From Aromatoleum diolicum (GTDB taxonomy: Bacteria > Pseudomonadota > Gammaproteobacteria > Burkholderiales > Rhodocyclaceae), in NCBI RefSeq assembly GCF_012910955.1, contig NZ_WTVQ01000016.1, positions 44,241 through 108,240 on the forward strand: a stretch of DNA of 64,000 nt, given 5' to 3'. Both the position numbers and the translations under genes were made by a program. The notes beneath the pieces were generated by a model. The model had not been told where the DNA came from and made no database searches. It saw only the letters and a program-made list of their open reading frames with translations. Positions within the stretch are counted from its first letter, which is position 1; each line of letters opens with the position of its first letter. Positions 8,109 through 16,408 of the stretch are shown one piece after another.

Positions 8109-9345
8109 CTTTTTCCTTCGGCAGCACGAAATTCAGCAGCACCGCTGCAATGCCGCACAGGCTCACACCCTGCAGGGAAAAACCGTCGAGGTTGAGGGCG
8201 AGCCCGCCAATGCCGAACACCAGCACCGACGAGACGATCACCAGATTGCGCGGGTGGTCCATATCCACGCGCGCGGCAATCAGCGTCTTGAGACCGATGC
8301 TCGCGACCGAGCCGAACAACAGCATCATGATGCCGCCCATCACCGGCACCGGGATGGACTGCAGGATCGCGTTGAACTTGCCGAAGAAGGCCATCACGAT
8401 CGCGAACACTGCGGCCCAGGTCATGATCGCCGGATTGAAATTGCGCGTGAGCGTCACCGCACCGGTGACTTCGGAATAAGTCGTCACCGGCGGCCCGCCG
8501 ATGAGGCCCGCGAAAGCGACGGCGAGCCCGTCGCCCGCCAGCGTGCGGTGCAGGCCGGGGCTTTCGGTGTAGTCCTTGCCGGTCACGCCGCCGATCGCGA
8601 CGACGTCGCCGACATGCTCGATCGCCGGCGCCAGCGCCACCGGCAGCATGAACAGGATCGCGGCCCATTCGAAGCTCGGGGCAACGAAGGACGGCAGCGC
8701 CAGCCACGGCGCGGTGGCGATCTTTGCGAAATCGACCATGCCCATCATCGCGGCGAGCCCGTAACCGACCACCACACCCGCGAGGATCGGCACCAGCTTG
8801 AAAAAGCCGCGCGCGGCGATCGCGACCAGCACCGTGGTGCCGAACGACACCGCGGCGACGGTCATCGCCGGGAGGTAGGGCACAAGTTCGAGCTTGCCGT
8901 CGCCACTGCGTCCCATCGCCATGTTCACCGCCACCGAAGCGAGCGACAGGCCGATGATCATGATGATCGGGCCGATGACTACGGGCGGCATGAAGCGATG
9001 CACGATCCCGGCGCCGTGGTGCCACACCAGCGCGGAAAACAGGAAATACACCAGGCTGACGCACATCAGCGCCCCCATCGTCGCCGCCGGGCCCCAGGTC
9101 TGCATGCTGAAGACGATCGGCGCGATGAAGGCGAAGCTCGAGCCGAGGAACAAGGGCACCTCGCGGCGCGTCGTCAGCTGGAACAACAGCGTGCCAACCC
9201 CGGCACCGAGGAGCGCCATGCTCGGATTGAGACCGGTGAGCAGCGGCACCAGCACGAGTGCGCCGAATGCGACGAACAGGATCTGGGCGCCGGAGATGGC
9301 CTGCCGCCACAGCGGATCGGCGGTCTGGATGGGAAGTTCGCGCAT
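8089..9345 (-). CDS. uraA: Uracil/xanthine permease, NCS2 family
   Basis: A 418-residue polytopic inner-membrane symporter with the hydrophobic pattern of about 14 helices. Conserved blocks are SSFAFIAP (TM3 region), the TM8 substrate-binding stretch ALAPAIEHVGDV (Glu in EHVGD) and GGPPVTTYSEVTGAVTLTRNFNP, corresponding to the TM10 NCS2 signature. It imports uracil with protons. It lies downstream of upp in the same orientation (62 bp gap), so imported uracil would be trapped as UMP by Upp. The 3' end overlaps the YqjK-like gene on the opposite strand. Confidence 0.93.
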   Translation of the reverse strand: MRELPIQTADPLWRQAISGAQILFVAFGALVLVPLLTGLNPSMALLGAGVGTLLFQLTTRREVPLFLGSSFAFIAPIVFSMQTWGPAATMGALMCVSLVYFLFSALVWHHGAGIVHRFMPPVVIGPIIMIIGLSLASVAVNMAMGRSGDGKLELVPYLPAMTVAAVSFGTTVLVAIAARGFFKLVPILAGVVVGYGLAAMMGMVDFAKIATAPWLALPSFVAPSFEWAAILFMLPVALAPAIEHVGDVVAIGGVTGKDYTESPGLHRTLAGDGLAVAFAGLIGGPPVTTYSEVTGAVTLTRNFNPAIMTWAAVFAIVMAFFGKFNAILQSIPVPVMGGIMMLLFGSVASIGLKTLIAARVDMDHPRNLVIVSSVLVFGIGGLALNLDGFSLQGVSLCGIAAVLLNFVLPKEKARPRNA

Positions 9346-9407
9346 GCGTGCTCTCCTGCCCCGCTGCCGACGCGGCGGGAACGGGCAAGGCCCCGCGGGG
9401 GCCGGGT

Positions 9408-10043
9408 TCAGGTGTTGTGCTTGGTGCCGAAGATCTTGTCGCCGGCGTCGCCCAGCCCGGGCATGATGTAGCCGTGCTCGTTGAGATGGCTGTCGATGCT
9501 GGCGGTGTAGATGTCGACGTCCGGGTGTTTTTCGTCCATCAGGCGTATGCCTTCGGGCGCGGCGACCAGCACCAGGGCGCGAACGTGGCGGCAGCCGGCG
9601 CGTTTGAGCATGTCGACGGTGGCCGCCATCGAGCCGCCCGTGGCAAGCATCGGATCGATGATCAGCGCCATGCGCTCGGCAAGGTTGCCGACGAACTTCT
9701 CGAAATACGGCGCGGGCATCAGCGTTTCTTCGTTGCGCGCGATGCCGACGACGCTGACCTTGGCGCTCGGGATCATGTCGAGCACGCCGTCGAGCATCCC
9801 CAGGCCGGCGCGCAGGATCGGCACCACGGTGACTTTCTTGCCCTTGATCTGCTCCACGGCGACCGGCCCGGCCCAGCCGTCTATCGTCACCGTTTCCAGC
9901 TCGAAGTCCTGGCTCGCCTCGTAGGCCAGCAGCCGCGCGAGCTCGGCGGTCAGTTCGCGGAATTTCTTGGTGCTGATGTCGGCTTCGCGCATCAGGCCGA
10001 TCTTGTGCCGGACCAGCGGATGATTGATTTGTTTGATGGGCAT
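9408..10043 (-). CDS. upp: Uracil phosphoribosyltransferase
   Basis: A 211-residue salvage enzyme converting uracil and PRPP to UMP. It has [10 protein letters not shown], the PRPP loop [11 protein letters not shown] (about 128-138) and the C-terminal uracil-binding end [16 protein letters not shown]. The start at [10 protein letters not shown] (10043) is preferred to the upstream in-frame codons because it matches the usual Upp N-terminus. It forms a salvage group with uraA downstream and the divergent hpt. Confidence 0.97.
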   Translation of the reverse strand: MPIKQINHPLVRHKIGLMREADISTKKFRELTAELARLLAYEASQDFELETVTIDGWAGPVAVEQIKGKKVTVVPILRAGLGMLDGVLDMIPSAKVSVVGIARNEETLMPAPYFEKFVGNLAERMALIIDPMLATGGSMAATVDMLKRAGCRHVRALVLVAAPEGIRLMDEKHPDVDIYTASIDSHLNEHGYIMPGLGDAGDKIFGTKHNT

Positions 10044-10155
10044 GCGGGCACTCTCGGCGCGGGAATTGCGCGCCAGTTTAACCGCAAGCGCGCGCACCAA
10101 AGCAGTCCGGTAGAATTAGGATCTTCCACAATCACGATGCTGCAGGAGGCCCGGG
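10044..10155 (+). promoter_or_regulatory. Divergent upp/hpt promoter region
   Basis: 112 bp between divergent starts. TAGAAT at 10111-10116 is a good -10 candidate for hpt, without a convincing -35. AGGAGG at 10144-10149 is a strong ribosome-binding site 6 nt before the hpt ATG and fixes that start. Confidence 0.45.
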
Positions 10156-10713
10156 ATGTCGGTCGATCTGGATGAAATCACCCGTATCCGCGAGGACGCC
10201 GACTGTCTTGCCGATGGCGCCACCGTCGCGGCCGCGCTGGAGCGCATGGCGGCGGAAATCACCGCGCAGATGGCGGGCAGCAACCCCCTGGTGTATGTCG
10301 TGATGAACGGCGGGCTGATCCTCGCCGGCCAGATCCTGCCGCGCCTGCCGTTTCCGCTGGAAGTCGCCTATCTGCATGCGACGCGCTACGGCCACGCCCT
10401 GAAGGGCAACCAGCTCGACTGGCGCATGCGGCCGACGCAGGACCTGCGCGGGCGCACGGTGCTGGTGCTGGACGACATTCTCGATGAAGGCCACACGCTG
10501 CAGGCGATCCTCGAATACCTGAAGGCCGAAGGACCGAAGGAAGTGCGCTCCGCGGTGCTGACGCACAAGCTGCACGATCGCAAGGCCTACCCCGGCATGC
10601 GTGCCGACTTCACCGGCCTCGACGTCGCCGACCGTTTCCTGTTCGGCTGCGGCATGGATTACAAGGGCTACTGGCGCAACGCGCCGGGCATCTACGCGGT
10701 CAAAGGACTCTAA
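10156..10713 (+). CDS. hpt: Hypoxanthine-guanine phosphoribosyltransferase
   Basis: A 185-residue purine salvage enzyme of the type I PRTase fold. Key parts are the VVMNGGLILAG loop (about 48-58), a flexible-loop region near HATRYGHALKG and the PRPP motif VLVLDDILDEGHTL (102-115). It forms IMP or GMP from hypoxanthine or guanine. In betaproteobacteria this version is often annotated as hypoxanthine-guanine phosphoribosyltransferase with the extended DDILDEG loop. It is followed by a DUF1840 gene 10 bp downstream, probably in the same transcript. Confidence 0.92.
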   Translation: MSVDLDEITRIREDADCLADGATVAAALERMAAEITAQMAGSNPLVYVVMNGGLILAGQILPRLPFPLEVAYLHATRYGHALKGNQLDWRMRPTQDLRGRTVLVLDDILDEGHTLQAILEYLKAEGPKEVRSAVLTHKLHDRKAYPGMRADFTGLDVADRFLFGCGMDYKGYWRNAPGIYAVKGL

Positions 10714-10723
10714 GGAGCAAACC

Positions 10724-11062
10724 ATGCTGTTCACCTTCAAATCGGCCGCCGGTGCGGACGTCATCATGTTCGGCGACGTGGCGAAGCAGCTCGTCGCGAT
10801 TCTCGGCAAGGACCCCGACGACGCCAAGGGCATCGTCACCGTCGAGCAGTTACCGGGAGCGATCGCACGCCTGCGCGCCGCGATCGACGAGGACAAGGCA
10901 CGCCAGGCACGACAGCCGCAGGATGCGGACGAGGACGAAGAACCCGATCCCGAGCGCAGCGGCATGGCCGCACCGGTCGGCCTCGCACAGCGCGCCTGGC
11001 CGCTGCTGGACTTGCTGGAACTGTCGCAGAAGGAAGGGGTTCCGGTCGTCTGGGGCGTCTAG
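10724..11062 (+). CDS. DUF1840 domain-containing protein
   Basis: A 112-residue soluble protein matching the DUF1840 pattern: MLFTFKSAAGADVIMFGDVA at the N-terminus, an acidic linker (DADEDEEPDPE) around 68-78 and a helical C-terminus ending VPVVWGV. The family is common in beta- and gammaproteobacteria and has no known function. AAGGAG precedes the ATG at 10724, and the gene follows hpt by 10 bp. Confidence 0.85.
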   Translation: MLFTFKSAAGADVIMFGDVAKQLVAILGKDPDDAKGIVTVEQLPGAIARLRAAIDEDKARQARQPQDADEDEEPDPERSGMAAPVGLAQRAWPLLDLLELSQKEGVPVVWGV

Positions 11063-11195
11063 ACACGCCAACCCCTTCCCCGCTGGCAGCCGAGGCAGCG
11101 CAGCGATGATGCTGTCCGGCGTCCGCGGGTGCACCGATGGCGGCGCACGCGGGTGAATCCGCTTGCTTCCCGGCAACGACCTGGAACCCCACCGC

Positions 11196-12584
11196 ATGAA
11201 GTCCGCCCCTGCCGCCAACACCGGTTCCATTTCGTCCGCCGTGCTCTACGGCCTGGTCTTTGTCGAGGGCTTTGCCTCGCTCGGCGCCGAAGTGATCGCG
11301 CTGCGGCGCCTGGTGCCGCATCTGGGCAGTTCGATCACGGTCACGGCGCCGACGATCGGCTTCTTCCTGCTCGCGCTCGCGCTGGGCTACCAGGCAGGCG
11401 GCCGCGTGGAGCGGGATTTCCTGGCGCGCGTGCGGATCAATTTCGTAATCGCCGCCGCGCTGATCGCCGTGGGGCTCGCCGGGCCGGTCGTCGAGGCGCT
11501 GTTCGCCCACATACGGCCGGCGCTGGTTGCCTACCTGATCTTCATCGTCGGTGTGCTCGGCCCGATCGCCTGGTTGCTCGGCCAGACTGTTCCGGTGCTG
11601 ACGAACCTGCTGCGCCACGAGCGTGCCGGCGCACGCAGCGGTGCGGCACTGTACTGGTCGACGCTGGGCTCCTTTCTCGGCTCGCTATCGCTGTCGCTGC
11701 TGGTGATGCAGTGGCTCGGCGTATCGGCCGCGGTGCTCGCCTGTGCGGTGCCGTTGCTGGCACTGGTGCCGGTGCTGCGCGATCCGTCCGCGCTTTCCAT
11801 CTGGCGCAGCCTGCCGCTGCCGGGCGTGGTCGCGGCGGCGGCGATCGCATGCAATATGCTGCTGCCGCAGCACATCGAAACGGCCTATGCGACCTACCGC
11901 GTCGCACCGATCGCCCTTCCGGGCATGAGCGATGCGCGCGTGTTCCGCATCAACAACTCGGCCGCCTCGCTGATCGACGCCGGCGAACCGCCGCGCTATG
12001 CGCGCTACATCGAGCGGCTGCGTGCGCTGCTGCTCGACGAGATGGGTTTCCGCGACAAGCGCATCGCGGTGCTGGGTGGCGGCGGTTTCACGCTGTCGCA
12101 CCGCGAACCGCTCAACGACTATGTTTACGTCGACATCGACCCGGCGGTGCGCGAGGTCGCCGAGCGGGAATTCCTCGGCACGCCGGTGCGCGGGCGCTTC
12201 ATCGCCGCGGACGCGCGCCGCTTCGTCGCCGACACCGACGAGCGCTTCGACGCCGTCGTTGTCGATGCCTTCAGCGCGCTGACCAGCATTCCCGCACATC
12301 TGGTGACGCGGGAGTTCTGGCAGGGCACGCGCCGCGTGCTTGCCGCGGACGGCGTGCTGTTCGCCAACCTGATCCTCGACGCGCGCCTCGCCAGCCCCTA
12401 CGCGCGCAATCTGCTGGCGACGATCCAGTCGGTGTATGGCCAATGCGCGGTCGAGATCCTGTTCCGCGACCGCCCGCAGAGCAATGTGCTGGTGCAGTGT
12501 TTCGCCGGTCCGCCGCCAACCGCGCCAGTTTCGTATACCGACGAGCGCAACGGCGCCGATCTGGACATCCTGCGCTCACGCTAA
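11196..12584 (+). CDS. Membrane-embedded spermidine-synthase-like protein
   Basis: A 462-residue protein. The first about 220 residues form several membrane helices (YGLVFVEGFASLGAEVIALRRLVP onward). The C-terminal half is a Rossmann-type aminopropyl/methyltransferase domain with the SAM/dcSAM-binding motif IAVLGGGGFTLS, acidic DYVYVDIDP and VVVDAF. These fused MFS/spermidine synthase-like proteins are widespread, and most do not make spermidine; the real substrate is unknown. The ATG at 11196 (MKSAPAANTG) is preferred over the TTG at 11163. It converges on the Bcr-type transporter gene with a 22 bp gap. Confidence 0.8.
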   Translation: MKSAPAANTGSISSAVLYGLVFVEGFASLGAEVIALRRLVPHLGSSITVTAPTIGFFLLALALGYQAGGRVERDFLARVRINFVIAAALIAVGLAGPVVEALFAHIRPALVAYLIFIVGVLGPIAWLLGQTVPVLTNLLRHERAGARSGAALYWSTLGSFLGSLSLSLLVMQWLGVSAAVLACAVPLLALVPVLRDPSALSIWRSLPLPGVVAAAAIACNMLLPQHIETAYATYRVAPIALPGMSDARVFRINNSAASLIDAGEPPRYARYIERLRALLLDEMGFRDKRIAVLGGGGFTLSHREPLNDYVYVDIDPAVREVAEREFLGTPVRGRFIAADARRFVADTDERFDAVVVDAFSALTSIPAHLVTREFWQGTRRVLAADGVLFANLILDARLASPYARNLLATIQSVYGQCAVEILFRDRPQSNVLVQCFAGPPPTAPVSYTDERNGADLDILRSR

Positions 12585-12606
12585 ACGTCACTGCCGCCGC
12601 AAGGCG

Positions 12607-13791
12607 TTACGCCTCGCCGGTGCGCACCCAGGCCCAATAGCTGGCGAGGCTTGCAAGCGCGCCGACCGCGATGACCAAGGCCATCGGCACGACCGTGTCA
12701 GCCAGCGTATGGCCGACAAAGATACCGGCGAGTGCGGCCAGCCCCATTTGCGAAAATCCCATCAGCGACGCCGCGGCGCCGGCCATCTGCGGATATGGCG
12801 CCATGCCGAGCGCGGCCGCATTGGGCATGACGAGACCGATCGCGCAGGCGGAGAACCACATCGGGATCATCACCGCAAGCGGGTGATGCACGCCGGCGAG
12901 CGCCAGGCCCAGCATGGCCGTTCCGGCGACGGCGCCAAGCGCCGTGCCGATGCGTATCAGGCGCTCCGGGCCCAGGCGGCGCGACAGCCTGCCCGAGGCC
13001 GTGGCGCCGATCATGTAGCCCGACACCATCACGCCGAATGCCAGACCCATGCCCTGCGGCGTAAAGCCGAACATGCCGATGAAGACGAAGGGCGACGCGG
13101 AAATGAAGGCGAACAGGCCCGCGTAGGCCAGCGCGTTGCACGTCAGCAGGCCGCGGTAGCGCCGGTCGCGCAGCAAGGTGGCGAAGTTGCCCAGCAGCTT
13201 GCCGGTGCGGGCCGCGGTGGCGTCGCGGTGGTGATTCGTTTCGTCGAGACGGCGCCACACCGTCAGGGTCAGCAGCACCGAGTACACGGAGAGGAACACG
13301 AAGGTCGCGCGCCAGCCGAACCACACCGTGAGCCAGCCTCCGAGCACCGGCCCGACCAGCGGCGCCAGCCCCATCGCGGTGCCGATGTAGGACAGCATGC
13401 GCGCCGAATCGTGCGGGCCATACACGTCGCGCACGATCGCGCGGCCCAGCACCGGCCCCGCACAGGCCCCCAGCGCCTGCAGAAAACGCGCCGCGATCAG
13501 CGTTTCGATCGAGGCGGCGAACACACACGCCACCGACGCCAGTGCATACACCACCATGCCGAACAGCAGCACCGGCCGCCGCCCGTAGCGGTCCGACAGG
13601 GGACCGTAGGCGAGCTGGCCGACGGCGAAGCCGATCAGAAACACCGACAGCGTGAGCTGCGTGTTGGCGACGTCGGTGCCGAGCGCTGCGGTAATCGCGG
13701 GCAGCGCCGGGAGGTAGAAATCGGTCGATAACGGCCCGAGCGCGACCAGTGCGGTAATGAGGACAGCGAGGGCAAGGGTGGGAGCAGTCAT
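12607..13791 (-). CDS. Bcr/CflA-family multidrug efflux MFS transporter
   Basis: A 394-residue inner-membrane protein with 12 predicted helices. It carries the MFS loop 2-3 motif GQLAYGPLSDRYGRRPVLLFG and the drug-export (motif C-like) stretch GLAPLVGPVLGGWL. The start STDFYLPALPAI after the first helix is characteristic of Bcr/CflA. It probably exports small drugs or metabolites by proton antiport. It lies downstream of the aromatic-degradation operon on the same strand but is separated from it by 122 bp containing a palindrome, so it may be its own unit. Confidence 0.88.
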   Translation of the reverse strand: MTAPTLALAVLITALVALGPLSTDFYLPALPAITAALGTDVANTQLTLSVFLIGFAVGQLAYGPLSDRYGRRPVLLFGMVVYALASVACVFAASIETLIAARFLQALGACAGPVLGRAIVRDVYGPHDSARMLSYIGTAMGLAPLVGPVLGGWLTVWFGWRATFVFLSVYSVLLTLTVWRRLDETNHHRDATAARTGKLLGNFATLLRDRRYRGLLTCNALAYAGLFAFISASPFVFIGMFGFTPQGMGLAFGVMVSGYMIGATASGRLSRRLGPERLIRIGTALGAVAGTAMLGLALAGVHHPLAVMIPMWFSACAIGLVMPNAAALGMAPYPQMAGAAASLMGFSQMGLAALAGIFVGHTLADTVVPMALVIAVGALASLASYWAWVRTGEA

Positions 13792-13868
13792 CGGGGATGG
13801 GTGGAGGCGGCCGGGCGCATTCAGGACGCGCTTAGTATCGCCTCAATCCCGTTCCCAGGACCATGCCC

Positions 13869-13888
13869 TTGACAATAAATTGATTTAT
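13869..13888. promoter_or_regulatory. AT-rich perfect palindrome upstream of the MFS gene
   Basis: ATAAAT-TG-ATTTAT (13875-13888) is a perfect 6-bp dyad in otherwise GC-rich DNA. On the plus strand it is directly preceded by TTGACA (13869-13874). It sits between the end of maiA and the start of the transporter gene, where a repressor operator would be expected. The regulator is unknown. Confidence 0.4.
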
Positions 13889-13913
13889 GCCACACCATTC
13901 CCCTTCAACCCTA

Positions 13914-14558
13914 TCATTCGGCATCGGGTTGATGGGCGGGGGCCGCGAGACGGAACGCCTCCAGCGCTTCGCACGCTTCGGCGATGCGCATCACGGTCGG
14001 CAGATCGTCGAGGCGACAGTTCACGCGACGCGCGTTGAACACCTGCGGCACCAGACAGCAGTCCGCCAGACCCGGCGCGTCGCCGTGGCAGAAGCGCGCG
14101 GTGCGTGCATCGCCCGTCAGCATCGCTTCGACCGCGGCGAGCCCGAGCTCGCACCAGTGCCGGTACCACGCATCCTTCTGTTCGTCACTGATGCCGAACT
14201 CACGCTTCAGGTGGCGCAGCACGCGCAGGTTGTTGAGCGGATGGATGTCGCACGCGATGGCCTGCGCGATCGCCCGCACGCGCGCGCGCCCGAGCGGGTC
14301 CGACGGCAGCAGCGGCGGCGCCGGTTGCGTCTCGTCGAGATATTCGATGATCGCCAGCGACTGGCTCAGCACCTGCCCCTCCACTTCGAGCGCCGGCACC
14401 AGGCCGGCCGGATTCAGCGCCAGGTATTCCGGCTTGCGCTGCTGACCACCGTCCTTCAGGAGGTGCACCGGCACGGCGTCGTACGCGAGGCCCTTCAGGT
14501 TCAATGCGATGCGCACGCGGTAAGCAGCGGAGCTGCGGAAATAGGTGTAGAGCTTCAT
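13914..14558 (-). CDS. maiA: Zeta-class GST, maleylacetoacetate/maleylpyruvate isomerase
   Basis: A 214-residue two-domain glutathione transferase. The N-terminal thioredoxin fold has YFRSSAAYRVRIALNLKG, the zeta-class SSxxxxVRIAL signature with the catalytic Ser. NPAGLVPALEVEG (cis-Pro) and SLAIIEYLDE (glutathione gamma-Glu binding) follow. It catalyses glutathione-dependent cis-trans isomerisation of a ring-fission product. It is the last gene of the aromatic operon, 24 bp after the FAH-family hydrolase that would use its product. Whether the substrate is maleylpyruvate (gentisate route) or maleylacetoacetate (homogentisate route) cannot be fixed from sequence. Confidence 0.88.
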   Translation of the reverse strand: MKLYTYFRSSAAYRVRIALNLKGLAYDAVPVHLLKDGGQQRKPEYLALNPAGLVPALEVEGQVLSQSLAIIEYLDETQPAPPLLPSDPLGRARVRAIAQAIACDIHPLNNLRVLRHLKREFGISDEQKDAWYRHWCELGLAAVEAMLTGDARTARFCHGDAPGLADCCLVPQVFNARRVNCRLDDLPTVMRIAEACEALEAFRLAAPAHQPDAE

Positions 14559-14582
14559 CGCGGCTCCTGTTCTACGTGCCGC

Positions 14583-15599
14583 TCAGCGTTCGAGCGGCGC
14601 CACCTGCTGCTCGATGGCACCGAAAATGTCTTCACCGCGCTCGCTGAGCATCTCGATGCGCACGCGGTCGCCGAAACGCATGAATGGCGTCTGCGGCTTG
14701 CCCCCTTCAATGGTCTCGTAGGTGCGCACTTCCGCGAGGCAGCAGTAGCCCACGCCACCGTTGGCAATGCTCGACCCGTACAGCCCGCCTTGCTTGTTCG
14801 ACACGGTGCCCGAGCCGATGATCGAGCCGGCTTCGAGTTCGCGCGTCTTCGCGACATGCGCGATCAGCTGCGGGAAGTTGAACGTCATGTCCACGCCGGC
14901 ATTGGGACAGCCGAAGGGCTGGCCGTTGAGCGTCACGCGCAGCGGCAGATGCACGCGGCCGTCGTGCCAGCCCATGCCCAGTTCGTCCGGCGTGACCGCC
15001 ACCGGCGAGAAGGCCGAGGCGGGTTTCGACTGGAAGAAGCCGAAGCCCTTCGCCAGTTCATTGGGAATCAGGTTGCGCAAGGACACGTCGTTCACCAGCA
15101 TCAACAGGCGGATCCGCTGCGCGCATTCGTCGGCCGAGGCCCCCATGCGCACGTCGTCCGTCACCACTGCGACCTCGGCTTCGAAGTCGATGCCCCAGTC
15201 CTCGCTGGCGGCGATGATCGCGTCACGCGGGCCAATGAAGCTGTCCGAGCCGCCCTGGTACATCAGCGGGTCGGTGTGGAAGGATTCCGGCAACTCGGCG
15301 CCGCGCGCCTTGCGCACCAGCTCGACGTGGTTGATGTAGGCCGAACCGTCGGCCCACTGGTAGGCCCGCGGCAGCGGCGAATGGCAGAGCGCCGGATCGA
15401 ACGCGATCGCGTGCCTGGCGTGCCCGTGGTTGAGCATGTCATAGACCAGCTCCAGCTCGGCGGAGACCTTGTCCCAGTCGTCGAGCGCGGCCTGCAGCGT
15501 CCTGGCGATGCCGCCGACGCTCTGGCAACGGGTGAGGTCGCGGCTGACCACGACCAGCGTGCCGTCGCGGCCGCCCTGCTTCAATGTCGCGAGCTTCAT
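14583..15599 (-). CDS. Fumarylacetoacetate hydrolase family protein
   Basis: A 338-residue metal-dependent C-C bond hydrolase. It has DFEAEVAVVTDDV (metal-binding Glu/Asp cluster), NDVSLRNLIPNELAKGFGFFQSKPASAFSPV and the C-terminal GSIIGSGTVSNKQ block. The start at MKLATLKQGG (15599) matches the family and makes an ATGA overlap with the upstream VOC gene. It would cleave the isomerised ring-fission product to fumarate plus acetoacetate or pyruvate. Its size resembles bacterial FAH enzymes of about 330 residues rather than the 420-residue type. Confidence 0.88.
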   Translation of the reverse strand: MKLATLKQGGRDGTLVVVSRDLTRCQSVGGIARTLQAALDDWDKVSAELELVYDMLNHGHARHAIAFDPALCHSPLPRAYQWADGSAYINHVELVRKARGAELPESFHTDPLMYQGGSDSFIGPRDAIIAASEDWGIDFEAEVAVVTDDVRMGASADECAQRIRLLMLVNDVSLRNLIPNELAKGFGFFQSKPASAFSPVAVTPDELGMGWHDGRVHLPLRVTLNGQPFGCPNAGVDMTFNFPQLIAHVAKTRELEAGSIIGSGTVSNKQGGLYGSSIANGGVGYCCLAEVRTYETIEGGKPQTPFMRFGDRVRIEMLSERGEDIFGAIEQQVAPLER

Positions 15600-16147
15600 T
15601 GCGCGCCCCCTCCCCCGCTCATGCTGCCATCGTGCATCCAGCGCGCGTGCATCGGCGCCTTCTTGGTGCGCGACCATTCCTCGATCATGTCCCGCTTGAC
15701 CGCGTCGAGCCTCTGCAGCATTTCCGGCGTGCCGGTATTCACCGCGAGTTCAAGGCGGTGGCCGTTGGGGTCGAAGAAGTAGATCGACTTGAAGATGGTG
15801 TGGTCGGTCGGGCCGACGACGTCGATGCCCGCAGCCTCCAGCCTGGCCTTGGTCGTCAGCAGCTCGTCCATCGAGCCGACCTCCATCGCGAAGTGCTGCA
15901 CCCAGTCCGGCGTGTTGTGGTCGCGGTCCATCGGCGGCCGCGTCGGCAGCTCGAAGAACGCCAGCACGTTGCCGCCGCCGGCGTCGAGAAAGATGTGCAT
16001 GTAGGGGTCGGGCGCCTTGGTCGACGGCACCTCGTCTTCGGCGATCGCGAGGATCAGCTGCATGCCGAGGTGTTTCTCGTACCAGTCGACGGTTTCCTTC
16101 GCGTCCCTGCAGCGGTACGCGACGTGGTGGATCTTCTTGATCAGCAT
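15596..16147 (-). CDS. VOC-family (glyoxalase/extradiol-type) dioxygenase
   Basis: A 183-residue protein with paired beta-alpha-beta-beta-beta modules of the vicinal-oxygen-chelate fold. Likely metal ligands are His in KIHHVAYRCRD, His in VQHFAMEVG and Glu in GHRLELAV, the usual H/H/E triad. A functional metal site is therefore likely. Given its neighbours, it is the best candidate for the ring-opening dioxygenase, a step done by cupin enzymes in textbook gentisate and homogentisate pathways; that assignment is inference. The start MLIKKIHHVAY (16147) is chosen because the fold begins there. Confidence 0.75.
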   Translation of the reverse strand: MLIKKIHHVAYRCRDAKETVDWYEKHLGMQLILAIAEDEVPSTKAPDPYMHIFLDAGGGNVLAFFELPTRPPMDRDHNTPDWVQHFAMEVGSMDELLTTKARLEAAGIDVVGPTDHTIFKSIYFFDPNGHRLELAVNTGTPEMLQRLDAVKRDMIEEWSRTKKAPMHARWMHDGSMSGGGGAQ

Positions 16148-16172
16148 GGAATTCTCCTGGAAACGCAGCACA

Positions 16173-16397
16173 TCAGGCGCCTTCGCGGGCAATCTGCATC
16201 GCCTCGCGCAGCACCGAGATGTCGCCGATGTGGTTCGCGAGCAACAGGATCAGGCGCGCATTGACCATCGCGCTCTGCTCGTCGGAGAGGTCGCGGTGCA
16301 TGTCGATCAGCGCCTCGTAGAAGTCGTCACCGGGGCTGAAGGCGCGGAAATAGCGTTTGCCGGGCGTGAAGAAGTTCGAATCGGTATTGAGGCTCAT
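16173..16397 (-). CDS. DUF2783 domain-containing small protein
   Basis: A 74-residue soluble helical protein starting MSLNTDSNFFTPGKRYF, with DDFYEALIDMHRDLSDEQSAMVNARLILLLANHIGD. DUF2783 proteins are encoded next to FAD aromatic hydroxylases in many proteobacteria and presumably assist them; the role is unproven. It lies 11 bp after the hydroxylase gene and 25 bp before the VOC dioxygenase gene, with an RBS-like GGAGCG before the ATG. Confidence 0.8.
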   Translation of the reverse strand: MSLNTDSNFFTPGKRYFRAFSPGDDFYEALIDMHRDLSDEQSAMVNARLILLLANHIGDISVLREAMQIAREGA

Positions 16398-16408
16398 CTT
16401 TCGCTCCT

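Noticed and set aside
13887..15782. Plus-strand 631-codon frame opposite maiA and the FAH gene
   Set aside because: No domain or ribosome-binding site was found. The opposite strand has intact, recognisable enzymes.
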